Numbered from the stretch's first letter, positions 17,046 through 25,786 are shown. The stretch is DNA of 64,000 nucleotides from JAABRU01 sp041390465 (GCA_041390465.1 JAWKPW010000012.1:18445-82444), one strand, 5' to 3'. The notes: generated by a model from the letters alone, not told the origin. Numbers and translations are program-made.

Positions 17046-17854
17046 ATGACTGCACTGGAAGACATAAAAAAAGATTCGGTTTTAAACGGCATTGTTTCTG
17101 GCCAGGCTGTAAGCATTGTAAATGCTGACAGGATCGGACACGATGCGGTTTCTGTTTTTTACAGGGATTCCAAAGGCGCGGGCTTGGGGAGCGGATGCTT
17201 TTCCGCGCGGATGAGGAACATCTGCACCCTGTCACAGCAGGCCGTCCCTGGAGTTTTGACGGCAATGGAGCAGATTTCAAAATTGCCGCTGAAGCACACC
17301 GCATCCGGCTGGCCCATCTTTTTGATCCGCTCATGGCAGTCCGCACCTCAACTGTGGAACCCCTTCCCCACCAGATTACCGCAGTTTATGATGCCATGAT
17401 TCCCCGGCAGCCTTTGCGCTTTCTGCTGGCCGATGATCCGGGCGCAGGCAAAACCATCATGGCCGGACTTTTCATCCGGGAACTCATGGTGCGGGGCGAT
17501 GTGAAACGCTGTCTTGTCGTTGCCCCGGGCAATCTGGTGGAGCAGTGGCAGGATGAACTGGATCAGAAATTCGGGCTGTTCTTTGACATTTTTTCCCGTG
17601 AAATGGTGGAATCTGCCCGGTCTGCAAATCCTTTTGAGGAAAAAAATCTGCTCATTGCCAGAACTGATCAACTGGCACGCGCCGAAGATCTGACAGCCAA
17701 ACTGAAAAAAACAGACTGGGATCTGATTGCTGTGGATGAGGCGCATAAAATGTCAGCCGCATGGTTTGGCAATAATTTGAAAAAAACCAGACGGTTGTAT
17801 TATGCGAGGCATGGTTTGATCTGTTCCATGCGATTAATTATGATGCTGTCCTGA
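17046..17854 (+). pseudogene. SNF2/DEAD-type defence helicase, frameshifted and truncated
   Basis: The first frame (from ATG 17046) encodes MTALEDIKKDSVLNGIVSGQ... up to YRDSKG. A shift near 17180 moves to the frame reading LGERMLFRADEEHLHPV, then PLPHQITAVYDAMIPRQPLR, Walker A DDPGAGKT, the motif CLVVAPGNLVEQWQDEL and a DEAH box (IAVDEAHKMSAAWFGNN). Similarity stops about 15 residues later, around 17790, where unrelated sequence leads into the IS110 element. Full-length relatives are near 1000 residues, so three quarters are missing. Helicases of this type sit in DISARM-like and DUF1156-methylase defence clusters. No companion methylase remains here. Confidence 0.8.
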
Positions 17855-17865
17855 AAATGTTTTTT

Positions 17866-17899
17866 GGCCCTCCCGGCGGCCCGGGCCGCCGGGAGGGCC
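17866..17899. repeat. perfect 34-base GC palindrome
   Basis: Each half reads GGCCCTCCCGGCGGCCC or its complement, with no central spacer. No T-run follows. It lies between the broken helicase and the IS110 transposase, inside or beside the left end of the element. It may be a structural part of the left end or a REP-like target. Confidence 0.7.
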
Positions 17900-18017
17900 G
17901 CGGTGACGAGATCGTCCCAACCCCGGATTCCCAAGTCCGTGTGCAGCCGGATCCGCCACCCCGGACAGTCGCATGGGGCAGAAATGACCCCGCATCTGCA
18001 GGGACGGGAAAATATTT

Positions 18018-18953
18018 ATGAGTAACTGCACAGGTACAGATATATCCAAAAACACATATGATGTTCATTTTCTGAGCAGCGGAGCTGATCACCGCTTTGA
18101 CTGTAATCCTGAGAACATCGCTGAGACCGTCAGCATGTTCCGCTCTGCCGATCCGGATCTGACTGTCATGGAGGCCGCCGGAGGATATGAGTCTGATCCT
18201 GCCACCGAACTTCAGGCAGCCGGACTCCCTGCTGCGGCCGTCAATCCGAAAAAGATCAGAAATTTTGCCAAAGCCCCCGGACAGACTGCCAAAACCGACA
18301 GAATCGATGCCCGCGCCACAGCCCGGTTCGGTGCGGCACTGCAACCCCCGGCCAGTGAGGCTGCTGATGAGACAACCCGTAAAATCAGAGCCCTGACCGT
18401 CCGGAAGCGCCAACTGACAACTGTCCGGACTGCCGAAAAAAACCGCACGGAGCACATCCGGGATGACTTCATCGGGGAAAGCATCCGGACGGTTATTTCC
18501 GCAATTGAGGAACAGGTATGCAGGATCGAAGATCAGATCCGCATGCTCACAGCCTCTTCTTGCGATCTGCAACAGAAGGCTGAAATTATTCAGTCTTTCA
18601 AGGGGATCGGAGAAAGCGCCGCTGCCGGTCTTATAAGCGGGCTCCCGGAAATCGGAACCCTGAACAGAGGGCAGACGGCTTCTCTGACAGGTACTGCCCC
18701 GGCAAACCGGGACAGCGGGAAGTTCCGGGGAAAACGCATGACCGGAGGCGGGCGCTGTGAGATCAGAACCCTGCTTTATATGCCCACTCTTGTGGCAACA
18801 CAGCATAACCCGGTCATACGTGATTTCTGCAACCGTCTGATTAAAAAAGGTAAAAACAAAATGGTTGCAGTGGTGGCCTGTATGAGAAAGATCCTGGTGA
18901 TCCTCAACTCCATGGTCAAAAACAATCAACCCTGGAAACCGAAAACTGCTTGA
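18018..18953 (+). CDS. IS110-family transposase/recombinase
   Basis: The 311-residue protein has an N-terminal RuvC-like DEDD domain: GTDISKNTYDV (first Asp), MEAAGGYES (Glu) and KTDRIDARATARF (last two Asp). The C-terminal Transposase_20 domain includes FKGIGESAAAGLISGLPEIG, LTGTAPANRDSGKFRGKR and RTLLYMPTLVA. It ends VAVVACMRKILVILNSMVKN, the usual family ending. The frame is intact, so the element may be active. The ribosome binding site is weak (GGGAAAA). A related but truncated copy lies 0.8 kb downstream. Confidence 0.93.
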   Translation: MSNCTGTDISKNTYDVHFLSSGADHRFDCNPENIAETVSMFRSADPDLTVMEAAGGYESDPATELQAAGLPAAAVNPKKIRNFAKAPGQTAKTDRIDARATARFGAALQPPASEAADETTRKIRALTVRKRQLTTVRTAEKNRTEHIRDDFIGESIRTVISAIEEQVCRIEDQIRMLTASSCDLQQKAEIIQSFKGIGESAAAGLISGLPEIGTLNRGQTASLTGTAPANRDSGKFRGKRMTGGGRCEIRTLLYMPTLVATQHNPVIRDFCNRLIKKGKNKMVAVVACMRKILVILNSMVKNNQPWKPKTA

Positions 18954-18994
18954 CTTTGATAACAGTCGCTACAGAAAACCCCAAAAATATTATC

Positions 18995-19015
18995 TTAAAG
19001 CCTATAGTTCTTCAT
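18995..19015 (-). pseudogene. possible 5' stub of a RelE/ParE-type toxin gene
   Basis: Directly downstream of the Phd-type antitoxin, after GGAACCGGT, an ATG opens MKNYRL and stops. RelE-type toxins often begin with a similar short basic-aromatic stretch. The remainder appears to be lost, with the IS110 right end about 25 bases away. The stub is too short for certainty. Confidence 0.25.
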
Positions 19016-19035
19016 ACCGGTTCCACGTGCTGCCT

Positions 19036-19308
19036 TCAAATACGATTGATCTCATCCAACTCCTCTTTTGACGGTCTGTATCCTTTCCCGTTCCTGTGAG
19101 ATGCAGACGCTTCAGAGATTTGTTTCATCAGAGACGTATTTTGAAGAACATACAGGGATTCCTGTTCTCTTTCCAAGTCTTCCGCACTGACAATGATAAA
19201 ATCCCGGCCCCCTCTGCGGGTTATCCTCAGCGGTTCATGGTCGGAGATGATTTGATCCACAGACTTTTTCATATTGGCACGGAATTTGTTCACAGACAAT
19301 TCACGCAT
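19036..19308 (-). CDS. Phd/YefM-family antitoxin, orphan
   Basis: From the ATG at 19308, set by AGGAGG 7 bases upstream, this encodes 90 residues: MRELSVNKFRANMKKSVDQI, then EPLRITRRGGRDFIIVSAED. This is the Phd/YefM fold that binds the operator DNA and wraps the cognate toxin with its C-terminus. The C-terminal half (ASASHRNGKGYRPSKEELDE) is the expected toxin-neutralising tail. The usual downstream RelE or Doc toxin is missing: only a six-codon stub precedes the IS110 right end. A longer upstream frame (to 19356) lacks a ribosome binding site. Confidence 0.82.
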   Translation of the reverse strand: MRELSVNKFRANMKKSVDQIISDHEPLRITRRGGRDFIIVSAEDLEREQESLYVLQNTSLMKQISEASASHRNGKGYRPSKEELDEINRI

Positions 19309-19474
19309 TTTGTGCCTCCTGACTGTTTTTTTGAAATATACTGCAACCATGTACACAAATCAGGGCGGAAAAGATTTGCCCTCCTGACCCCTGCTTAAAA
19401 TGGTTAAAAAAAACAGTATGATGCACTGCCATCATACAGACGAAAGCCTGTACCGGAACAGCCTGAAGTTACTG

Positions 19475-19494
19475 GATTCCGGCTTTTGCCGGGG
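19475..19494. repeat. GATTCCGGC..GCCGG short palindromic repeat
   Basis: GATTCCGGCTTTTGCCGGGG belongs to a family also seen around 37216-37385 and 58189-58215. The 19309-19735 gap otherwise shows no gene; it is AT-rich with a few short inverted repeats. Confidence 0.45.
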
Positions 19495-19739
19495 CCGACA
19501 AAGGATAAAGTGATCTGCTGATTTATTAAAGAGATAAAGGACAGCGGGTCAAAACGGCGGACAATGTCATCGCGGGATTCTGATTTGTTTTTCAGAAATT
19601 TTCTGTAATAATGTCAATTTTTTCGGATTTTTCAACCCGTTTTCATATCCGAATCAACCGGATTTGACCCACTATCAAAAAACAGATGGAACTGTCTTTG
19701 CATGGATATGGTCAAAGGCGGAGTTCACAGGCGGCAGTG

Positions 19740-20185
19740 AGATCGAAGATCAGATCCGTATTCTCATAACATCTTCTTCCGATCTGAAACAGCAAGCTGA
19801 AATTATTCAGTCTTTCAAAGGCATCGGAGAAAGCACTGCTGCCGGTCTGATAAGCGGGCTGCCTGAAATCAGAACCCTGAACAGAGGGAGTCTCTTATCC
19901 CTTGCAGGTACGGCACCGGTAAACCGGGACAGGGGGCAGTGCCGGGGAAAACGCATGACCGGAGGCGGGCGGTGTGAAGTCAGAACCCTGCTTTATATGC
20001 CCACTCTTGTGGCAATACAGCATAATCCGGTCATCCGTGATTTCTGCAACCGCCTGATTAAAAAAGGCAAAAAAAATGCTCGCAGTTGTGGCATGTATGA
20101 GAAAAATTCTGGTTATCCTCAATGCTATGGTAAAAAACAACCAAATCTGGAATCCAAAAACTGCTTGACTTTGATAACAGTCACT
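19740..20185 (+). pseudogene. 5'-truncated, frameshifted IS110-family copy
   Basis: Sequence from 19740 matches the transposase at 18018 from codon about 170 on (EIEDQIRILITSSSDLKQQA, then FKGIGESTAAGLISGLPEIR). A base change in an A-run near 20075-20085 breaks the frame; the downstream frame still encodes MRKILVILNAMVKNNQIWNP then KTA. The DEDD catalytic half is absent. The right end, TTTGATAACAGTCACT, stops exactly inside the stop codon of the convergent aroC. Confidence 0.85.
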
Positions 20186-21260
20186 ACATTCTTCTCTGGC
20201 AAAGAGCCATATCCGCCAGCACAAGGGCGGTCATGGCCTCCACAATGGGAACCGCACGGGGAAGCACGCAGGGATCATGACGGCCTTTGGCTTCCAGTAT
20301 CACTTCATTTCCTTGAAAATCAAAGGTTTTCTGTGCCTGCCCGATGGTGGCAACCGGTTTGAAGGCCGCGCGGAAGAAAATGGGTTCCCCATTGGAAATG
20401 CCGCCCTGAATGCCGCCGCTGCGGTTGCTGAGGGTTCCCAGTCTGCCCTTTTTCTGAACAAAGGGATCGTTATGCTCTGATCCGCGCATCCGGGTTCCGG
20501 CAAAACCGGAGCCGATTTCAAATCCTTTGGTTGCGGGAATGGAGAGCATGGCCTGGGCCAGTTTGGCCTCCAGTTTGTCAAACACCGGTTCCCCCAGTCC
20601 AACCGGAACATTGCGGCAGACACAGGAAATGATGCCGCCCACAGAATCTTTGGCCTCACGCGCGTCTGTGATGATTTTTTCCATGTGTTCCGCTGCTTCC
20701 GGATGGGGACAGCGCACGAAATTCTGATCCACCATTTCCCGCGTAATCTGTTCCGTATCCAGTTCCGGCGCATCCAAAGTGCCGACAGAAGACACCCAGG
20801 CCACAATCTCTGTGCCAAAGGTTTCCAAAAGAAATTTTTCCGCAACGGCTCCGGCCGCGACCCGTGCAATGGTTTCCCGTGCACTGGCTCTGCCTCCGCC
20901 GCTGGAAGCCCGGATGCCGTATTTCATCTGATAAGTATAATCTGCATGGGAAGGCCGGGGAATGTCCGACATTTTTTTATAATCTCCGGGGCGCTGATCT
21001 TTGTTGGGAACAAACAGGGCAATGGGCGTTCCCAGAGTAAGGCCGTTTTCCACACCGGACAGAATGCTGACCTGATCCTCCTCTTTCCGATCTGTCGTCA
21101 GGCGACTCTGCCCTGGTTTGCGGCGATCCAGTTGTCTCTGAATATCTGCCTCGCACAAGGCCAAGCGCGGGGGGCATCCGTCCACCACTGCACCCACGCC
21201 CCGGCAGTGGGACTCCCCAAAGGTGGTGACACTGAATATTTTTCCGAAATTGCTGGACAT
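20184..21260 (-). CDS. aroC: chorismate synthase
   Basis: From the ATG at 21260 this encodes 358 residues. It carries the family landmarks FGESHCRGVGAVVDGCPP near the start, RRKPGQSRLTTDRKEEDQV (FMN and phosphate contacts), RASSGGGRASARETIARVAA and SNRSGGIQGGISNGEPIFFR. The enzyme eliminates phosphate from EPSP to make chorismate using reduced FMN, the last shikimate step, in the cytoplasm. The start was chosen because MSSNFGKIFSVTTFGESH matches the family N-terminus; the longer frame adds unrelated residues. The ribosome site is weak (GGAAAAAATC). The TAG stop shares its bases with the end of an IS110 remnant, so the last residues (ALCQRRM) may have been altered by insertion. Confidence 0.95.
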   Translation of the reverse strand: MSSNFGKIFSVTTFGESHCRGVGAVVDGCPPRLALCEADIQRQLDRRKPGQSRLTTDRKEEDQVSILSGVENGLTLGTPIALFVPNKDQRPGDYKKMSDIPRPSHADYTYQMKYGIRASSGGGRASARETIARVAAGAVAEKFLLETFGTEIVAWVSSVGTLDAPELDTEQITREMVDQNFVRCPHPEAAEHMEKIITDAREAKDSVGGIISCVCRNVPVGLGEPVFDKLEAKLAQAMLSIPATKGFEIGSGFAGTRMRGSEHNDPFVQKKGRLGTLSNRSGGIQGGISNGEPIFFRAAFKPVATIGQAQKTFDFQGNEVILEAKGRHDPCVLPRAVPIVEAMTALVLADMALCQRRM

Positions 21261-22070
21261 GATTTTTTTCCATTCTGTTTTTTGATACGGTCTGCTTCCG
21301 AACCGCAGGAAAATGCCTGTTTCCCAAGTCCCGAAAAGAAAGTTTGGGATCCGGCTGTATCTGCCAAACTTTCCGTTTTCAAATCTGCTTCTGAATCTTT
21401 CCACAGTTTTTCAGAAAAGTCAAAAAATAAAAAAAGCCGCAGTTCATCTTCTGAAAAACAGGAACTCCGGACAGTGGGGCATATTTGTTGATCTGCCTTA
21501 TTTTTTTAACAAAATCAAAAAATAATATCAATTGAGCGATTTTCATCTTATCCTGTTTGTCTGCAGATTTCTTCCCACATCAAATCCGGCAAGATTCATT
21601 GGCAAAAAAGGGCGCACTGCACTTCTTTCCTGCAGAAGTTTTTTGCAGACATGCGGATATTTTTTGCTTGCAAAGCCATATTGAATAATTTATAAAATAT
21701 GGAAAAATTGGCTGTTTTGAATCCAACAATCTGAATTTGCTGTATAAAACACAATTTTGCATACAAGGAAACCAGCATCCCGGATTTGAACTGCGCAATT
21801 TTCAGGGCCCCAAAGATCATCCGAAGTTCAGAGGAAATCCGCATCACTTTTTCCCTCTTGACTGTTATAACTGTATGATGATACTGAGGCATGTAAAAAA
21901 TTCGGAACAATCAGCGCTATGCCCGAAGTGTGTCTGCCGGTTGGCACAAACACGGCATGAGGGGCGTGAGTCCGCGCAAAGGAGTGATTTTTTTATGATA
22001 CACAGATACTGTTGCCTGAATTTCAGAAAAAACCATGCAGGTTTTTGGCTTTCGGCCAGGCAGTTGTGAC
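21261..22070. other. 800-base gap without a convincing gene
   Basis: The stretch between the divergent aroC and livM is AT-rich with short open frames only. None has a good ribosome binding site, family resemblance or signal peptide. Promoters for both flanking genes must lie here but I could not single out hexamers. Confidence 0.5.
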
Positions 22071-23018
22071 ATGACAGCAGACAAACTTCTCAACGGTGTC
22101 TTTATTCTTGCAATTGCCGCAGCCGGTTTTTTCATTGAAAGTTCCTATTACTTTCAGGTGCTGACCTTTATCGGCATCAACACGCTGCTCGCTCTGGGGC
22201 TGAATATGCTCATGGGGTATGCAGGTCAGATTTCTTTGGGACATGGGGCATTTTACGGTATCGGGGCCTATACCACAGCCATTTTGACCGTCAATTACCA
22301 TTTTTCCCCCTGGCTTTCCCTGCCCTGCGCAGTTTTTCTTGCTGTGGCTGTGGCGTTTCTGGTGGGACTTCCCACCCTGAAACTTTCCGGTTACTATCTG
22401 GGTATGGGAACCCTGGGTTTCGGCATGATCACCTTTATCATTTTCCGGGAATGGGACACCCTCACGGGCGGTGCTTCCGGTTTTGTGGGAATTCCCCCTT
22501 TGGAACTGGGCCCTGTGTCTTTTTCCTCTGCCCGGAATTATTTCTGGCTGGTCTGGTCTGTGGTGCTGCTGACCGCTGTTCTGTGCCAAAGACTCATTGA
22601 TTCCCGGATAGGCCGGGCTTTGCGCTCCATCCACGACAGCGAAAAAGCGGCACGGGCTGTGGGCATCAACACCATGAACCTGAAACTGGGAATTTTTGTT
22701 TTCAGTGCGGCCACAGGCGCGCTGGCCGGATTTCTCTATGCCCATTACATCAGTTTCATCAGTCCGGGTTCCTTTGATTTTCTGGCTTCCATCCGCATGG
22801 TCACCATGGTGGTCATCGGCGGAATGGCCAGTATATGGGGGGCATTGCTCGGGGCTTCCCTTCTGACACTGCTGCCGGAATGGCTCCACGCGTTCGCGGA
22901 TTTTGAAATGCTGGTTTACGGTCTGATTATGATGGTTGTCATGATACTGCTGCCCCGGGGACTGACACGGGGGCTTCTGGATATGTATGAACATGCAAGA
23001 GACAGATACAGCAAATAA
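22071..23018 (+). CDS. livM: branched-chain amino-acid ABC permease LivM
   Basis: This encodes a hydrophobic protein with about 9-10 membrane segments and the LivM landmarks LNMLMGYAGQISLGHGAFYG, SGYYLGMGTLGFGMI, the EAA-like loop SIHDSEKAARAVGINTMNLK and MVVIGGMASIWGALLGA. It is one of two inner-membrane channel subunits of a Liv-type importer. The ATG at 22071 (codon 13 of a longer frame from 22035) gives a more normal N-terminus; neither start has a strong ribosome site. The partner permease LivH and a LivJ/K binding protein, normally upstream, are missing, so the cluster is partial. It overlaps livG by 32 bases. Confidence 0.9.
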   Translation: MTADKLLNGVFILAIAAAGFFIESSYYFQVLTFIGINTLLALGLNMLMGYAGQISLGHGAFYGIGAYTTAILTVNYHFSPWLSLPCAVFLAVAVAFLVGLPTLKLSGYYLGMGTLGFGMITFIIFREWDTLTGGASGFVGIPPLELGPVSFSSARNYFWLVWSVVLLTAVLCQRLIDSRIGRALRSIHDSEKAARAVGINTMNLKLGIFVFSAATGALAGFLYAHYISFISPGSFDFLASIRMVTMVVIGGMASIWGALLGASLLTLLPEWLHAFADFEMLVYGLIMMVVMILLPRGLTRGLLDMYEHARDRYSK

Positions 23019-23781
23019 GCATTCTCCCCTGCTGAAAATTGGCGCAGTATCCAAGTCCTTTGGCGGGGTGAAGGCGCTGACAGACATTTCCTTTGCGGTT
23101 CCCCGGGGGATTGTGCAGGGGCTCATCGGCCCCAACGGCGCGGGAAAAACCACACTTTTCAATGTGATTACAGGAGCATATGCACCGGAAAAGGGCAGTG
23201 TTCTGTTTGACGGGGCAGAGATCCGCGGCAGAAAACTGCATCATATTGTAAAACTTGGCATCGCCCGGACCTTTCAGAATGTGGAACTTTTTGAAAGCAT
23301 GACCGTTCTTGAAAATGTCATGGTGGGCTGTCATGTGCGCACCAAAAGCGGTTTTCTGGGCGCACTGAGCCGTCTGCCCGGAGTGCGGAAAGAGGAAAAA
23401 AAAACCCGGGAACAGGCCGCCGAACTTCTGGCTTTTGTGGGACTGGAAAGTCAGGCCCATCGGCGGAGCGGTGATCTGCCCTTTGGATGGCAGCGCCTGC
23501 TGGAAATCGCGCGTGCCCTGGCTTCAGAACCGAAACTGATGCTCCTCGACGAACCGGCCGCGGGCCTCAATGCGGTGGAAACCCGGCAACTGGGAGATTT
23601 GCTGGAAAAAATCCGTGAACGGGGGATTACCCTCATGCTGGTGGAACATGACATGAGTCTGACCATGAAGGTCTCTGACAATATTGTGGTGCTGGATCAG
23701 GGCCGGATGCTGGCACAGGGAAGTCCGCGGGAAATCCAGTCAGACGCGGCCGTGATGTCAGCCTATCTGGGAACACAGTGA
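22987..23781 (+). CDS. livG: branched-chain amino-acid ABC ATPase LivG
   Basis: The 264-residue ATPase has Walker A GPNGAGKTT, a Q-loop in ARTFQNVELFESMTVLENVM, a LivG-type signature LPFGWQRLLEIARAL (the usual second residue group is degenerate, as in this subfamily), Walker B LMLLDEPAAGLN and H-loop VEHDM. The insertion after the Q-loop is typical of LivG. It powers the LivHM channel from the cytoplasmic face. Its start lies inside livM, a translational-coupling arrangement. Confidence 0.93.
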   Translation: MNMQETDTANKHSPLLKIGAVSKSFGGVKALTDISFAVPRGIVQGLIGPNGAGKTTLFNVITGAYAPEKGSVLFDGAEIRGRKLHHIVKLGIARTFQNVELFESMTVLENVMVGCHVRTKSGFLGALSRLPGVRKEEKKTREQAAELLAFVGLESQAHRRSGDLPFGWQRLLEIARALASEPKLMLLDEPAAGLNAVETRQLGDLLEKIRERGITLMLVEHDMSLTMKVSDNIVVLDQGRMLAQGSPREIQSDAAVMSAYLGTQ

Positions 23782-23784
23782 GCT

Positions 23785-24531
23785 ATGCTGCGAATCAAAA
23801 ATCTCAAATGTTTTTATGGCCGAATCATGGCCATCAAAGGGGTCAGTCTGTCTGTGCGTCAGGGTGAACTCATCACCCTCATCGGCGCAAACGGTTCCGG
23901 CAAAAGCACTCTGCTGGAGGCCATATGCGGTCTCCTTCCCGGATGGAAAGGTGAAATCCTGTTTGAAGACAGCTCACTGGAAGGAGCAGATCCCCCGGCC
24001 ATCGTGAAAAAGGGCATCAGTCTTGTGCCGGAGGGGCGTCTGGTTTTTCCGCCTCTGAGCGTTCTGGACAATCTCAAACTGGGAGCCTACACACGCTACC
24101 GCCGGAAACAGCATGCGGAAATTGAAAAAGATTTGGACAGGGTGGCAGAACTGTTTCCCATTCTGCGGGAACGCTCGGATCAGCCGGCCGGAACTCTTTC
24201 AGGCGGAGAGCAGCAGATGCTGGCCATTGGACGGGCTCTTATGTCCCGTCCGCGGCTGTTGGTGCTGGATGAGCCTTCCATGGGACTTGCGCCCCTGATG
24301 GTGGAAAAAATACTGGATACACTGGTGCTGCTGAAAAAACAGCAGGGGCTGACGATTCTCCTTGTGGAGCAGAATGCCCAGGCCGCACTGAAAATCGCAG
24401 ATCGGGGCTATGTGATGGAAACCGGAAAAATCGTACTCCAGGGGGCTGCGGCAGATCTGCTTTCGGATGTGGAAGTCAAGCGGGCCTATCTGGGAAAAGA
24501 TTATGAGGAATTTTATGACGGGAAAAACTGA
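23785..24531 (+). CDS. livF: branched-chain amino-acid ABC ATPase LivF
   Basis: The 248-residue ATPase has Walker A GANGSGKST, signature LSGGEQQMLAIGRALM, Walker B LLVLDEPSMGLAP and H-loop LLVEQN, the LivF pattern. It begins 3 bases after the livG stop and its end overlaps the ligase gene, so all four genes are one operon. It pairs with LivG as the second nucleotide-binding subunit. Confidence 0.94.
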   Translation: MLRIKNLKCFYGRIMAIKGVSLSVRQGELITLIGANGSGKSTLLEAICGLLPGWKGEILFEDSSLEGADPPAIVKKGISLVPEGRLVFPPLSVLDNLKLGAYTRYRRKQHAEIEKDLDRVAELFPILRERSDQPAGTLSGGEQQMLAIGRALMSRPRLLVLDEPSMGLAPLMVEKILDTLVLLKKQQGLTILLVEQNAQAALKIADRGYVMETGKIVLQGAAADLLSDVEVKRAYLGKDYEEFYDGKN

Positions 24532-25786
24532 CATCCTGAACGTCAATCCGCAGGAACTCAGACAAATGCAGTTGGAACGCCTGCAAAGCACCCTGAACAG
24601 GGCCTACCGGAATGTGCCCTTTCACCGGAACCGGCAGAATGAGATTGCCCGCCAGACAGGACGGGATCCTTCCATCATTGAAAATCTGGGGGATATTGCG
24701 CGTCTTCCCTTTATGAAACGCAGCCATCTGGGAGAACATTATCCTTACGGTCTTTTTGCCGTGCCGCTGCGCGATATTGTGCGCATTCACACTGCACCCG
24801 GCACCACCCTGCATCCCACCGTCACCGGCTATACCCGTCAGGATCTGGGCATATGGAGGGAAATGCTTGCACGGGCTTTGACGGCCGGAGGTCTCACTTC
24901 CCAGGACATTCTGCAGATCAGTCTGGACCCCGGTCTGGCCAACTGGGGAAGGGATTACAAGGATGGAGCAGAATCTCTTGACATCGCGGTCATTCCCAAC
25001 ACCCCCCTTTCCCCAGAAAAACAGATGATGCTCATCCGGGATTACAAAATTTCGGTTTTGGTGACCACCCCGTCCGAAGCCGCGCAACTCGCAGATCGGA
25101 TGTTCACCGCGGATCTCAATCCCACCTCCCTGAATCTCACGCACCTGATTCTGGTGGGGGAACCTGCGGAGCATGAGCTTCGGAACCGTCTGGAGCAGCA
25201 GCTTCATGTAACAACGTGGATGCATTACGGACTCAGTGAGGTTCCCGGCCCTGCCATTGCCTTTGAATGCCCGGCCCATGAAGGCCTGCATATCCATGAG
25301 GATCATTTTCTTCCGGAAATCATTGATCCCATAAGCGGAGAGGTGCTGCCTTCGGGCGAAAGCGGGGAACTGGTGCTGACCACCCTCATGACCCGCGCTT
25401 TTCCCCTGATCCGTTTCCGAACCGGGGACAGGGCGCGGTTCAGGAAAGGCCGGTGTGCATGCGGGAGTTCTCTGGTGCGGATGGACTGGCTGGAAGGCCG
25501 GACAGATGATATTCTCAATGTCAACGGTGTCAAGGTTCACCGGAACCAGGTGCTGCACGCTGTAAAACGGATACTGGGATTTGTCCCTGATTTTCAGCAT
25601 TCTGTGATTTCCCGTTATGGGGAAAAAAACTGGCTCGAAATCCGAATCTGCATGGATGATCGGCTCTTTTCCGATGAAATCAAGGGAATCGAGCAGCAGA
25701 TTCATACTCTCACCGATCAGTTGCGGGAAAATCTCGGTGTTCCCCTGGCTGTCCGTCTGAGAGAGAAACCCCTGCGGACTTCCTGA
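24515..25786 (+). CDS. PaaK-like acyl-CoA ligase with altered P-loop
   Basis: From the ATG at 24515 (GAGG 8 bases upstream; overlap with livF 17 bases) this encodes 423 residues of the phenylacetate-CoA ligase family. Present motifs include the HTAPGTTLHPTVTGYT segment, WMHYGLSEVPGPA, GELVLTTLMTRAFPLIRFRT and the hinge GRTDDILNVNGVKV. The P-loop normally reads close to SSGTTGKPT; here it is APGTTLHPT, losing the first Ser-Ser, the second Gly and the Lys that contacts ATP phosphates. Activity as a true ligase is therefore doubtful. Position after livF suggests it acts on, or senses, an acid imported by the transporter, a pattern common for aromatic acids; this is inference. Confidence 0.85.
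   Translation: MTGKTDILNVNPQELRQMQLERLQSTLNRAYRNVPFHRNRQNEIARQTGRDPSIIENLGDIARLPFMKRSHLGEHYPYGLFAVPLRDIVRIHTAPGTTLHPTVTGYTRQDLGIWREMLARALTAGGLTSQDILQISLDPGLANWGRDYKDGAESLDIAVIPNTPLSPEKQMMLIRDYKISVLVTTPSEAAQLADRMFTADLNPTSLNLTHLILVGEPAEHELRNRLEQQLHVTTWMHYGLSEVPGPAIAFECPAHEGLHIHEDHFLPEIIDPISGEVLPSGESGELVLTTLMTRAFPLIRFRTGDRARFRKGRCACGSSLVRMDWLEGRTDDILNVNGVKVHRNQVLHAVKRILGFVPDFQHSVISRYGEKNWLEIRICMDDRLFSDEIKGIEQQIHTLTDQLRENLGVPLAVRLREKPLRTS

Larger units (their letters stand above)
17850..18970 (+). mobile_element. IS110-family insertion sequence
   Basis: The element is defined by the transposase at 18018-18953. Its right end ends in TTTGATAACAGTCGCT, shared with the remnants at 20184 and 34727. 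After CT at 18969-18970 the copies diverge, consistent with a CT core dinucleotide. The left boundary is uncertain, taken near 17850 where the helicase sequence has already ended. The 17855-18017 noncoding segment is where IS110 elements of this layout encode their bridge RNA. Confidence 0.65.

Noticed and set aside
21596..21910. A 104-codon minus-strand frame in the aroC-livM gap
   Set aside because: No ribosome site, no family motif, and its composition looks like translated AT-rich spacer.
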